DNA from: Henckelia pumila
Lineage: Eukaryota; Streptophyta; Magnoliopsida; Lamiales; Gesneriaceae
Direction of reading: 5' to 3'
NCBI RefSeq assembly: GCF_033568475.1
Contig: NC_133120.1
Span: 80,700,151 to 80,764,150 of the forward strand
DNA: 64,000 bases
The notes under the pieces: generated by a model
Databases searched by the model: none
Seen by the model: only the letters and a program-made list of their open reading frames with translations
Told to the model about the DNA's origin: nothing
Translations under genes and position numbers: made by a program
In this document: positions 11,447-21,700 of the stretch, piece by piece
Layout: every line of letters begins with the position of its first letter
Position numbering within the stretch: the first letter of the stretch is position 1

Positions 11447-12442
11447 TATTGATTGCGCGCGACGTTGACGTTATAATTTCTCGAATATATAAATTTCATT
11501 TGTTAGTAGATTTTATCTTAACATTGATATCTGTTTAACTATTTATATATTTTCGTGTGTTATTCAATCAATTTTGTACTCAATGATATCCAGGAGTCTG
11601 CTCTTGAATGACGGGCGAAAAAAATATATGAAGAAGATGATTTGAAATTGGGCTGCGGTGACCTAATTTAGAAGCCCTTACCAGGTGGCCCCGTATAAAA
11701 TCAAATGTCCACATGTTCAAAAATTTGGAGGTCCAAACCATATGGGTCCAAAGCCCATTAATTAACTTCAAAAGTTTCAAAGTTTACTTAGCTAAAAGTC
11801 TCAAAATTTTTCTCCCATTTTTTTCTCTTCCAAAAAGGGAAAGAAAAAAAAAAGAAAAGAAAAAGGTCTTCTCCCATTTATTTCCTTTTTTTTAATAGTG
11901 ACTGAACAAACATAACGATATTTGAGAAAAAAATAAAGAAATAAAACCTTAAAAAAATTAAACACACACGCACAACGATGTTTGAGAAAATGTCTTGTCC
12001 CATTTCATATATTTGAAATTACTAAAATAAAGTTTCAGTAAATTGTTAAACAATGAGTTCATACCTTTAATTTCAAAGATGCATACCATGATAATTCATT
12101 GATTGAATTATTTTTTGCTTATACGATTTTACACAATATTTTAATCAACCACAACTTTGATTAGTATGCAGGATATACACACATATATATATATAGATAT
12201 ATTAATGGTTGGCTGTACGTTACCATACCAACCCATTCAATTTCTAGAAATATAAAAGCACAAAGCATAACTGTATTAATATAGAATCAAGTGTTTGTGG
12301 TTATACCAAAATTTATAAGTTATGATAATAATGTAATTTCAAACTTTTAAATGTATAAAAATTCAAACACCGTGTGTTTCAAATATCGTTCTCTCAAAAA
12401 GACCAATTATTACAATCCAACATTAATATATGTATATCATAA

Positions 12443-12504
<62 letters not shown>

Positions 12505-13038
12505 CTAAAACGACTTTCATCTATATTACGGTTATATATGCGTACAATAACCTTACATTATATTCATATTATTCAAATCTTGATTAATTACTTCTATAAA
12601 CATATTTTTATAAAATAAAATAACACGTGAGTTCAGGGTAGACTATAATGTCATTTTCCTAGTACCCTATTCGATGTCTTTGAATTTTCGACGGTCCTTG
12701 CATTAGTTATGGCTTACATAAAACTAACTATCACCAATTAGGCAAATATATTTGAATTAATTTTTTAAAATGTTCTTTTTAAAAAAAGTTAGCTGCACTG
12801 TCACAACATTAATTTGCATACTTCACCTTAATTAATTATTGAGAATTAGAGGCAATTTGTTGAATGAAAATGAGTGGCAATCTCTCGTTCGATATAATGG
12901 ATATAAAATTCCAATTAAACAGTAGTTTAGTAAGATTAGTTATATAAGGAAAATAATAAATTGGGGGTTTAGTATTAACTAAATTTCTTCAAGAAATGTC
13001 TAACCCACGTCACATTGAAGATTATTTCATTTGCAATT
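11447..13038. other. AT-rich intergenic DNA with a TA microsatellite
   Basis: Nothing coding is seen. A purine-rich A/G tract lies at about 11835-11865. A TA microsatellite of about 57 bp lies at 12446-12502. The rest is AT-rich and unremarkable. Confidence 0.5.
12446..12502. repeat. (TA)n microsatellite
   Basis: Uninterrupted TA dinucleotides over about 57 bp, likely polymorphic in length. Confidence 0.9.
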
Positions 13039-13205
13039 CTTTTTTTTAATGACGTATAAATATGCAGTTGCTACTTTTCAGTATACACGGGATGGATAAT
13101 TCCACATGCTAATTCTATTAATTTCCAAATCACGTTAGCCTGGTAAGCCACTCTAGGAAGCAGGTCTGGTGCGAGAGGCTCGTCCGATAAGTTGTTGGTA
13201 GAACG
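13039..13205 (-). mobile_element. diverged SINE copy, same family as 4499-4717
   Basis: A poly-T start (minus-strand poly-A tail) is followed by minus-strand matches to the SINE body, including AGAGTGGCTTACCAGGCTAA. It then extends into the tRNA-like 5' part (CGAGCCTCTCGCACCAGACC on the minus strand). It is older than the other two copies, and its 5' limit is approximate. Confidence 0.6.
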
Positions 13206-13838
13206 AATCAAACTCATATTTATTGCTCAAACATTCACATTTTTCACCAACTTGGATAATCTTTAATTTGTGGTGTTCGAATTTTTTAAATTTCCATCTC
13301 TCTTTTTTTTTTAAAAAAAAATTCTATCTCTTTAATATTGATGTTTTGGATAATAATGAAAATATTAATTCTGAAAGTTTATATATATTATATATATATA
13401 TTAAAGTTTCATGCAGATGACAAGTCAAATACAAACGCTGCAAGGCACGACGCAATAACCATTATAATTTTTTAAAAGGATTTCTTAACAGACTGATTAA
13501 TGCATATTCCACGAAATGAATTAATTTAATTTTGATTTGTGTAAAATAGTTTATCAATTAACGTCACCAATCGTATGTACGCAACAACATACAAGCTATA
13601 TATATATATCCAAAATGGTGGGTATAAAATCGGTATCTAAATATGAATTAAAGTGTGGTGATAAGTCTTTCCATCATAATTTTTTATTTTCTAATCAAGT
13701 TATTACGATCTTCTGTCTCACTGTTTGCTCCAAATTATTCTTACGTCTAGTTGAGCTACACGTGCCTATCTATATATACATATGGACACACGTGTGTGTG
13801 TCATTGTGCGTGTCATCACAAAATTGTTTTGGAATTTT

Positions 13839-13995
13839 CGGTCTTGTCTATGCTACTCCATTGGGGTAGTACCCAAATGAGATCCAACGGTCCATTATTT
13901 TTAGCATTTGATATGATATTATTTTAAATGATATCATCTCAAATGAAAAAAAAATATGGGCCCTTGGATCTGGCACATGGGCATAGACAAAGCCG
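13839..13995. mobile_element. foldback MITE, 157 bp
   Basis: Ends CGGTCTTGTCTATGC and GCATAGACAAAGCCG are inverted copies with few mismatches. The core contains an ATGATAT/ATATCAT hairpin. Its interior phrases (ATCCAACG, GGGCCCTTGGAT, GCACATGGGCAT) recur in the tandem units at 14152-14563, so they are one family. Confidence 0.7.
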
Positions 13996-14151
13996 GAACT
14001 TTCCCTTCATTTTTCAAATTTGAAATTTCTTAATTACTCGCTCACGTATCATATATTGATTTAATTTAGTGAACGAAAATCTTATTGGATCTGATTTATG
14101 AAAAAATATATAGATTGAATCGATTGATCAGCAGGATGAATATACGCGATC

Positions 14152-14563
14152 AAACCGATGACTTATATATAAACATCTTGGCTCCACCGGTTCGCATGAC
14201 TGTTTTTTCCCTTGAACTTATGGGAGTGCCCGAATGGAGATTCAACGATCCATGTTTTTTGGGATTTAATATGATCTCATTTCAAATGAGATTATATTAA
14301 ATTCCAAAAAACATGGGCCATTGGATGTAGCACATGAGCATTGCCCATAGCATAGACAAAACCGATGACTTATATAAACATCTTGGCTCCACCGGTTCGC
14401 ATGGCTGTTTTTCCCCTTGAACTTATGGGAGTGCCCGAATGGGGATCCAACGATCCATGTTTTTTGGGATTTGATATGATCTCATTTCAAATGAGATTAT
14501 ATTAAATCCCAAAAAATATGGGCCCTTGGATGTAGCACATGAGCATTGCCCATAGCATAGACA
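14152..14563. repeat. tandem pair of 206-bp units containing a foldback MITE
   Basis: Two head-to-tail copies with a period of exactly 206 bp (14152-14357 and 14358-14563) each begin AAACCGATGACTTATATA. Each includes the sequence CTTGGCTCCACCGGTTCGCA and a hairpin core (GATCTCATTTCAAATGAGAT). They differ at only a few bases, so the duplication is recent. The hairpin core is related to the MITE at 13839-13995. Confidence 0.85.
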
Positions 14564-15017
14564 AAACCGAACTTATGATGAATTACATACATAGGTGTAG
14601 ATGTGATTTCGAACATTAATGAATTCTACGCAATGAAGAGTTAATTGTTTGCAAAGAAAAGAGAGCAGTGAATACACTTTGGTCATCAAATCTAAGTGAA
14701 TTTCTTCACAACGAAAACAATGATACACCTTAATTTTTATATATCTCACCTTACTAGAATCAACCCCTCTTAGCAACACATCAACAAACGATGATTATAA
14801 ACCCTAAGCAAACCAACTTTGACTAGAGTTAACTTAGCAACGACAATATCCAATCGTTCTCAAATTATTATTATTTTTTTCAAGGCCAATGAGTTAGATT
14901 AATTGTATATAATTCATCATTATATATCAAGAATTCGGTTTCGAGATATATAAACCAAATTATAATAAATATATATAAAAATTAAAACATAAAACCTCAT
15001 ATGAACCCGGATCACTG

Positions 15018-15142
15018 CAAATCAATTTTGTGAGACATGTATCCGACTTGACCTGACTCATAAAAAATATATTTTTTATATCAAAAGTATTATTTTTTAT
15101 CATATATATATATGGATATAGCAAGACCGTCTCACAAGATTT
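15018..15142. mobile_element. diverged GAGACGGTCTC-type MITE
   Basis: Left TTTTGTGAGACATG and right GACCGTCTCACAAGATTT are imperfect inverted ends. The internal ATATCAAAAGTATTATTTTTTATC matches the better-preserved copy at 28596-28755. It is non-coding. Confidence 0.6.
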
Positions 15143-16371
15143 CACCTACATACACAAGACTGAAATCGGATAAACCCAAAATTTTAACGTGAAAAAGAGG
15201 AAAAAGGTTTCACATATATATTTATTATGGATTTTGGGCCCAGGAGATCATAATCTATAAGTAAATATAATTAAATTGTTCTACATACTTTACTTCTTTT
15301 TATAAATTAATATTAGTTATCATATTTCTCTTCTCTTTAAGTAAATTCATTAATATGTGTAAGCCAAATACGTCTTGTTAAAATTAATAAAGAGACATGA
15401 CTGATTAAACTTATCAATTTATATATTTAATATATACATGGAAAGGCCACCAACCATATATATCATACACAATAGATGAACAACAAGATTTTATATATAA
15501 AGGGATTTATATATTGATTAGAAAATTTACTTGCATAAATTATGAAGAAGGGAGCCTCTGATCTCTGATATCCTCTGATTAATTTGCTGCAGTATTCTCC
15601 TATTCTCTGGTGCATTAATGATCTCTCAATTGTGCAAGTGCTTCATTAGCTTCAAATAAATTTCGATTGATCTTCATATATAGAGTGATATTCTCGATCG
15701 TCTCTCTTTTTAAAGTACTCATGATCAAGGTGAATTAATCTCAGTATTAAAATTACTTTGAGTTCTAATTTCGAATACGAATATTTATGATTAATCTTCA
15801 TCGATTCTTATTCTCCTATAAAAAAATTTATCTTGCCTAAATATTATAAATGCATTTTTCTTTGTTAAAATCAGTACTAGATCGTAGAAATATATATAAA
15901 TTAATTATATAATGCATGCGTTGGAAAATTACATCAAATAGGGTTATGCTGATTAAACATTACAATATTTAAAATTTCAAAGTGATCATGTAACCCAACG
16001 AGTATTAATCCTCGCTGTACATGTAGTATTTTTCATCAAATAATAATACCGAGTCTCAATACATGGTCACAATTCATACACAAGACAAAGAAAAAAGGTG
16101 TATTTCTATACATAGATGCAAAAAAAGGGTGCAACTTGTGGTGTACATATAATATAGAATACTTTTTTGTTGATAGAATTAATTTGCAAGAGTAATAATT
16201 TTCCAAAAAATGCAATCGAATTAAATTAGAGTATAGATATCCATGACTTACGATTCACAACAATAATTATGATGATTGCTATATTTGTTGACACGAAACT
16301 CGGCCGCCACTACATATCTACCACACCCTCCTCTAATCCTATATACTTCTTAATTCCCTTCCTAACATTCG
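15143..16371 (+). promoter_or_regulatory. upstream region of the MYB gene
   Basis: No gene is seen. The stretch 15541-15740 is less AT-rich than its surroundings and contains pyrimidine-rich, leader-like sequence (CTCTGATCTCTGATATCCTC, TTGCTGCAG), so it could hold a leader exon or a small non-coding transcript. A CTATATAC motif about 30 bp before the first ATG is too close to be the TATA box of that start. No transcription start can be fixed from sequence alone. Confidence 0.3.
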
Positions 16372-17783
16372 ATGAATTTCAGATCCATGGACGAAACTAA
16401 TTATTGTGGCGGCCGTTCGAGTGATGATACAAGGAGTACTACTACTGCCTGTCCAGCGCCTCGAGGGCACTGGAGACCCGCGGAAGACGATCAACTACGA
16501 CAACTGGTACATCAGCACGGACCTCAAAACTGGAATTCCATAGCCGATAAACTTCGAGGAAGATCAGGTATATATACTTAGTACTTGCACGCGCGCACAC
16601 ACACAACAAAGTTTGAGTTGGTAAATATATGATATATCTACTTTGCCTATCTCGAGTTATATATATATAAAAGTTGAAAGGGTGACATTTTTTTTTGTAA
16701 AATACTTTGAACTCTCAAATTTTAAGCTTCTATGTGTTTTTATATTGTTGTGTAGATGTGGAATTGTAACATTTAACAAGATCATGATGATACATAGATA
16801 TATTATATATATACTAGTATTTAATCATGCTATATATATGTCATCCCTCTATCGATTATTTTTCTACAATCATTTCCCTATAAATTATATCATCATATAT
16901 AACCCTAAACAACTTTGTATTCTGTCAAATGGAATCAAAGATTAGTATCTTATAATAAATTTTGCACCTTAAATGAAAGCTTACGATAGACGAATTCATA
17001 TGTGCAGGCAAGAGTTGCAGATTAAGATGGTTTAATCAACTGGATCCAAGAATAAACAGACGGCCATTTACGGAAGAAGAAGAAGAAAGGCTAATTGCAG
17101 CACACAGATTGCATGGAAACAAATGGGCACTTATTTCAAGACTTTTCCCAGGTAGAACAGATAATGCTGTAAAGAATCATTGGCATGTTATAATGGCTAG
17201 AAAGCAAAGAGAAACTTCCAAGATTAATTGTAAAAAGAGAAGCTTTCAAGATCAAAATGATCATGCAGATTCCAAGTCCTCTTATTTTCAGTACTACGAT
17301 TTTCGAAGGAAAACTTCGAGGCTCCAAAACGAACATGTCTCAAGAATCAGCTTCGAAAATGGCGCGCATGGCCGAAACACAGATAAGATCTTCTCCGTTG
17401 CGATGTCATCTGCTTCATCACACTCTCTGGCTAATAACTTGTCATCTTCTGCTAAATCTCTCGATTTTTGGGCAAGAAAAGGTGTACCAGTACTACATAG
17501 TTCTACCTCGAACAGCTCGACTCGTCGAACGAATTTTGTCATATTTGATGACCACAGGGATTTGAGAGCATTTGATACCCTATACAAGAACACGGTCATT
17601 CCAAGTTCCTTAACTTATCTTGAATATGGGAGAAAAGATAGAGGGCATATCAATGTACGAGAGAATGTTAGCGATTTCGGTGAAACGAGAACGAGTATGA
17701 AGCAGCAAGTTGAAGAACTAAACCCTATTCTGAAGAAGGAAGTTCCCTTCATAGACTTTCTTGGTGTGGGGATCGCTTCTTGA
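16372..17783 (+). CDS. R2R3-MYB transcription factor, subgroup 21 (MYB52/54/56/105/117 group)
   Basis: Two coding exons, 16372-16567 and 17008-17783, are joined by a GT-AG intron in phase 1 and encode 323 residues. R2 spans about 33-79 ([37 protein letters not shown]) with the three spaced Trp. R3 spans about 84-132 ([46 protein letters not shown]) with the usual Phe replacing the first Trp. The [13 protein letters not shown] stretch and the C-terminal [10 protein letters not shown] motif mark subgroup 21. Members regulate secondary wall, organ boundary or seed-coat programmes in Arabidopsis, but the exact orthologue cannot be picked here. The protein is nuclear and DNA-binding. The second in-frame Met (residue 6) could also start translation. 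Confidence 0.92.
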
Positions 17784-18499
17784 TCATATAATAATATAAC
17801 ATAGCTCAGTTAATAGAGAAAGATATGAATATGTGATGCTAGCTGTAGTCTAGCTAATTTGTAGTTTATGTATAAGGTTTTGTTTTCTTATGTAATTATA
17901 TATAGATAGTCTATAGTCGAGAGCAAAATTTTAATTCATACCGTTTGAAATTAAGTGTATTATAATACAAACATTTACAGCTTATTTTGTATTTTGATAA
18001 GCTTTTCTTCTGTTTCATCAACTGCATGCTGCCTACACATCTTCTGTATACAAATTTGAAATAGAAGGAAAAATTGCAATATCTATCCGTGTTTTACGTG
18101 TTTGCTTCTTTGCAAGGTTGATCATCTGTGTTCTGCAACGGTATCATTGACAATTTAGTAATTTTTTCTGCGCGATTGCTGATATGACACTATACACGTT
18201 GTTAGTATCATGTCAGTTCTGTGTTTACGCGCATGATAATGTACCACTAGGAAAAATGAAGAAAATGACAAGAAAAAAATAAAATAAGAGGTTAAAACTT
18301 AATTTTAATAATATGGACTACCAAAATTGGAAAAAAAAAAAACAAGTATATAAGACCAAATTGCAATTTTCCAGTATAAAATGTTTATTTTATTGATATA
18401 ATCGTGTCAATTATAAATTGTAAGTTTAGTAAAAGTTCGTAAAGACAAAAATATTTTTCTTGTTGTAAATAACTTCTTAATCAAAGGCAAAACTATATC
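17784..18499. other. intergenic DNA between MYB and RH29
   Basis: MYB 3' UTR sequence is probably within the first 200 bp. Around 18160-18480 there are phrases (CAATTTAGTAATTTTT, ACTACCAAAATTGG, GACCAAATTGCAATTTT) resembling the foldback near 33560-33960, probably a decayed MITE. No gene is seen. Confidence 0.4.
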
Positions 18500-18701
18500 A
18501 AACATATGGGCCAGGTCCAGATTGACAGGCTTAATTGTTTATTGAGTAAAGCCAACAGTAAAGTGACTGTTTATATAATCCAAAAAGGCCCAATACATAT
18601 TGGGCTTGGTTTGTCCTCGGTAAAACCCCTAAAACACCATAATTCTGCAACTCTTCGTAGCTGGAGCAGAAAAACGTACGACGCAGCACCGCCGTGATCC
18701 C
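18500..18701 (+). promoter_or_regulatory. RH29 core promoter with site II and telo-box-like motifs
   Basis: Three GGCCCA/TGGGC site II type motifs lie upstream of the ATG: ATGGGCC near 18508, AGGCCCAAT at 18586-18594 and ATTGGGCTT at 18599-18607. They are followed by a telo-box-like AAACCCCTA at 18622-18630. A TTTATATAATC box sits near 18570. In plants this pairing of TCP-bound site II and telo-box is typical of ribosome-biogenesis and ribosomal-protein genes, which fits the product. The motifs are seen; the regulation is inferred. Confidence 0.6.
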
Positions 18702-21700
18702 ATGGCGAAAATTCTCGCGGCCTCAAAATCAGAGTTCAAGAAGAAGCAAAAGCAGTCGAAGAAATCGAAATCTGGAGGATTTGAGTCCCTCGGATTGACC
18801 TCTAAAATCTACAATGGTGTCAAGAAGAAGGGATACAGGGTCCCGACACCTATACAGCGCAAAACCATGCCTTTGATTCTATCCGGATGCGACGTTGTTG
18901 CCATGGCCCGCACTGGTTCCGGGAAAACGGCGGCTTTCCTGATCCCTATGCTCCAAAAGCTCCAGCAGCACGTCCCACAGGCGGGAGTTCGGGCACTCAT
19001 CCTCTCCCCCACGCGTGACTTGGCTCTCCAGACTTTCAAATTTATTAAAGAGCTCGGTCGCTTTACAGGTGAATGCTTTTTCCTCAGGTGTCCATTCACA
19101 TTTGTGTAACAATGTAGTGTGTAAATGGAACGTTTTGTAAATTGCTTGAGCTGATTTTTTGTTTTTGAATCACGTAAATAGCTACGGTGATTTATTTTTC
19201 TAGTACTTGTAGTTCTTTTAGAAGTGTTGATTGAGTTTGTTGTCATGTTACTGCCGGAGCTGTAACTTTTACTTTTAAAAGTGCCTGTATCGTTGTCTTT
19301 TTTTTTTTTGCGATATCGTCATCGTCTTTTTCTAATCATAGAAGAAGTGGGTGTTTTTGTTCTTTCAAACTTTCATTTGTAGTTTTATTTCTCGTTTGAT
19401 TTAATTTGCTGGGCGCCTCATGCCTCCTGGAATAAGTATAAGAGAAAAAAGCTCCTAACTTTGTTGCCTAATACTTGGTTTTTTTTACACCGCTGAAGGT
19501 CTAACTTCGTTATTGGTCAGTGTGTGAATAAATTGAATGCAGCTTTAGAGACGATTTCACTTCAATCAAACACAAAATTTCAGTCTTTGTTATTTTTTTT
19601 AGATCTACGGGCTAGTTTACTGGTTGGTGGCGATAGTATGCAAAGCCAGTTTGAGGAATTGGCGCAAAGTCCAGATTGCATTGTTGCTACCCCTGGTAGG
19701 CTTATGCATCACTTGGAAGAGGTAGATGACATGTCATTGAGAACTGTGGAGTATGTGGTTTTTGATGAAGCTGACTGCCTCTTTAGCATGGGATTTGCTG
19801 AGCAGCTGCACAAAATCCTTGCACAGCTGGGTGAGAACCGACAGACTTTGCTTTTTAGTGCAACTTTACCGAGTGCCCTCGCTGAGTTCGCCAAGGCTGG
19901 TCTTCGAGATCCACAACTAGTGAGGCTTGATCTGGAGACAAAAATTAGCCCTGACCTGAAAATTACCTTTTTCACGTTACGCCACGAAGAAAAGTATGCT
20001 GCACTGTTGTATTTGGTTAGAGAACATATAAGTTCTGATCAGCAGTCTTTGATTTTTGTTTCCACTAAATATCACGTTGAATTCCTTTATGCTCTCCTTA
20101 GAGAAGAAGGTATTGTGGCTTCTGTTTGCTATGGGGATATGGATCAAGATGCCCGTAACATCAATGTATCAAAATTTAGAGCTAGAAAAACTATGCTGCT
20201 GATTGTCACTGATGTGGCTGCTCGGGGAATTGACATCCCTTTACTCGATAATGTAGTTAACTTTGACTTCCCTCCTAAGCCTAAACTATTTGTCCATCGT
20301 GTTGGGCGAGCTGCGAGGGCTGGTCGTACGGGTACTTCCTTTTCTTTTGTTACTTCGGAAGACATGCCTTACCTGTTAGATCTTCATCTCTTCCTTTCAA
20401 AACCACTTAGGGCCGCTCCTACTGAGGAAGAGGTCCTACAAGATATGGATGGTGTCATGGCTAAGATAGATCAAGCAGTCTCGAATGGAGAAACCGTGTA
20501 TGGCCGATTTCCCCAGAGGGTTATAGATTTGATTGCAGACAGAGTTCGAGAGATAATTGATTCATCTACAGAACTGTCTGCGATGGTTAAACCTTCTTCA
20601 AATGCATTTGTCTTGTATTCAAAGACAAAAGCAAAACCATCTAGAGAGTCTGTTAAAAGAGTCAAAACCTTGCCTCGTGAAGGTTTGCATCCGATGTTCA
20701 AAAATATTCTTGGTGGTGATGAATTGACAGCTTTAGCCTTTTCTGAACGCCTGAAAGCATTTAGGTGACTCCTGAATCAGCTTTTTATTCTTGTTCTTTA
20801 AAACTGTACAATTCTCATTACTTTTATTATTTATAAAATCAACCTTTATGCTATGTTTATTGCTAGGCCCAAGCAAACTATTATTGAAGCTGAAGGTGAG
20901 GCTGCCAAGTCAAAAAATCATCAGGTAATGTCTAGGTTCATTTTTTGCCAATTCAATAGCTATAGATGTTTTTTTTCGCTTTATGCGTTATCTCGGTACA
21001 ATTTGACGGAGAGAAATTTTTAGGGAAAGTCTAGTCAATGGGTTGATGTGATGAAGAGGAAAAGAGCCGTTCATGAGGAGGTCATAAATAAAGTCCAACA
21101 GCAGCGTTCTAAAGATAATGCGGAGAAGGTAATTCTTTTGATAAAGAATTCATTGATGGATTTGGATAGGGTTATCTGGCAATTGGATCAACTTTATGTG
21201 TGCAATTATAATTTATTATTACTGAGGCTGTTTGTTACTTAGGAATCAGAAGCTTAAACAATTTAGATAATATGATTTTATTAAAATTTGGGGTAAATAC
21301 TGGAGTAGTGGCACATTAACAAACCAATTTGGTGGTCTTGAATGCAAGAGTTCCTATCAACAATTAAACCAATATTAAATATATTCATAATTTAATGGTT
21401 GAAATCTGTGGTTGTGTAGTGATGTTTTAGGACTAACAACTCTACGTCGTTCTATTTCTCAAAGGCATTTAATAAAGACCGTTTACATTTTGTTTTTTTT
21501 TCCTTCCACCATGTATGAGATCCCCAATCGCTCTCTCTCTTGAGACACCCAAGCTGCTAGAATTGAACTGCCTGAATCCCCACATACTTTTGATAACTTT
21601 GACATGCCTTGTTCCTCACCCACCCTCCTGGACCATTTTCAAGCTTAGATGTGCTGTCATTTACATTTTATTGATGTCTGTGGTTCATTCATTCCTTGAT

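Noticed and set aside
12430-12618. Short open frame over a TA microsatellite
   Set aside because: The protein is mostly Ile-Tyr repeats from TA dinucleotides; the same holds at 29141-29431.
15541-15660. Resemblance of GAAGGGAGCCTCTG to the miR159/319 core
   Set aside because: Only nine bases match in a row, and I see no complementary arm that would form the precursor hairpin.
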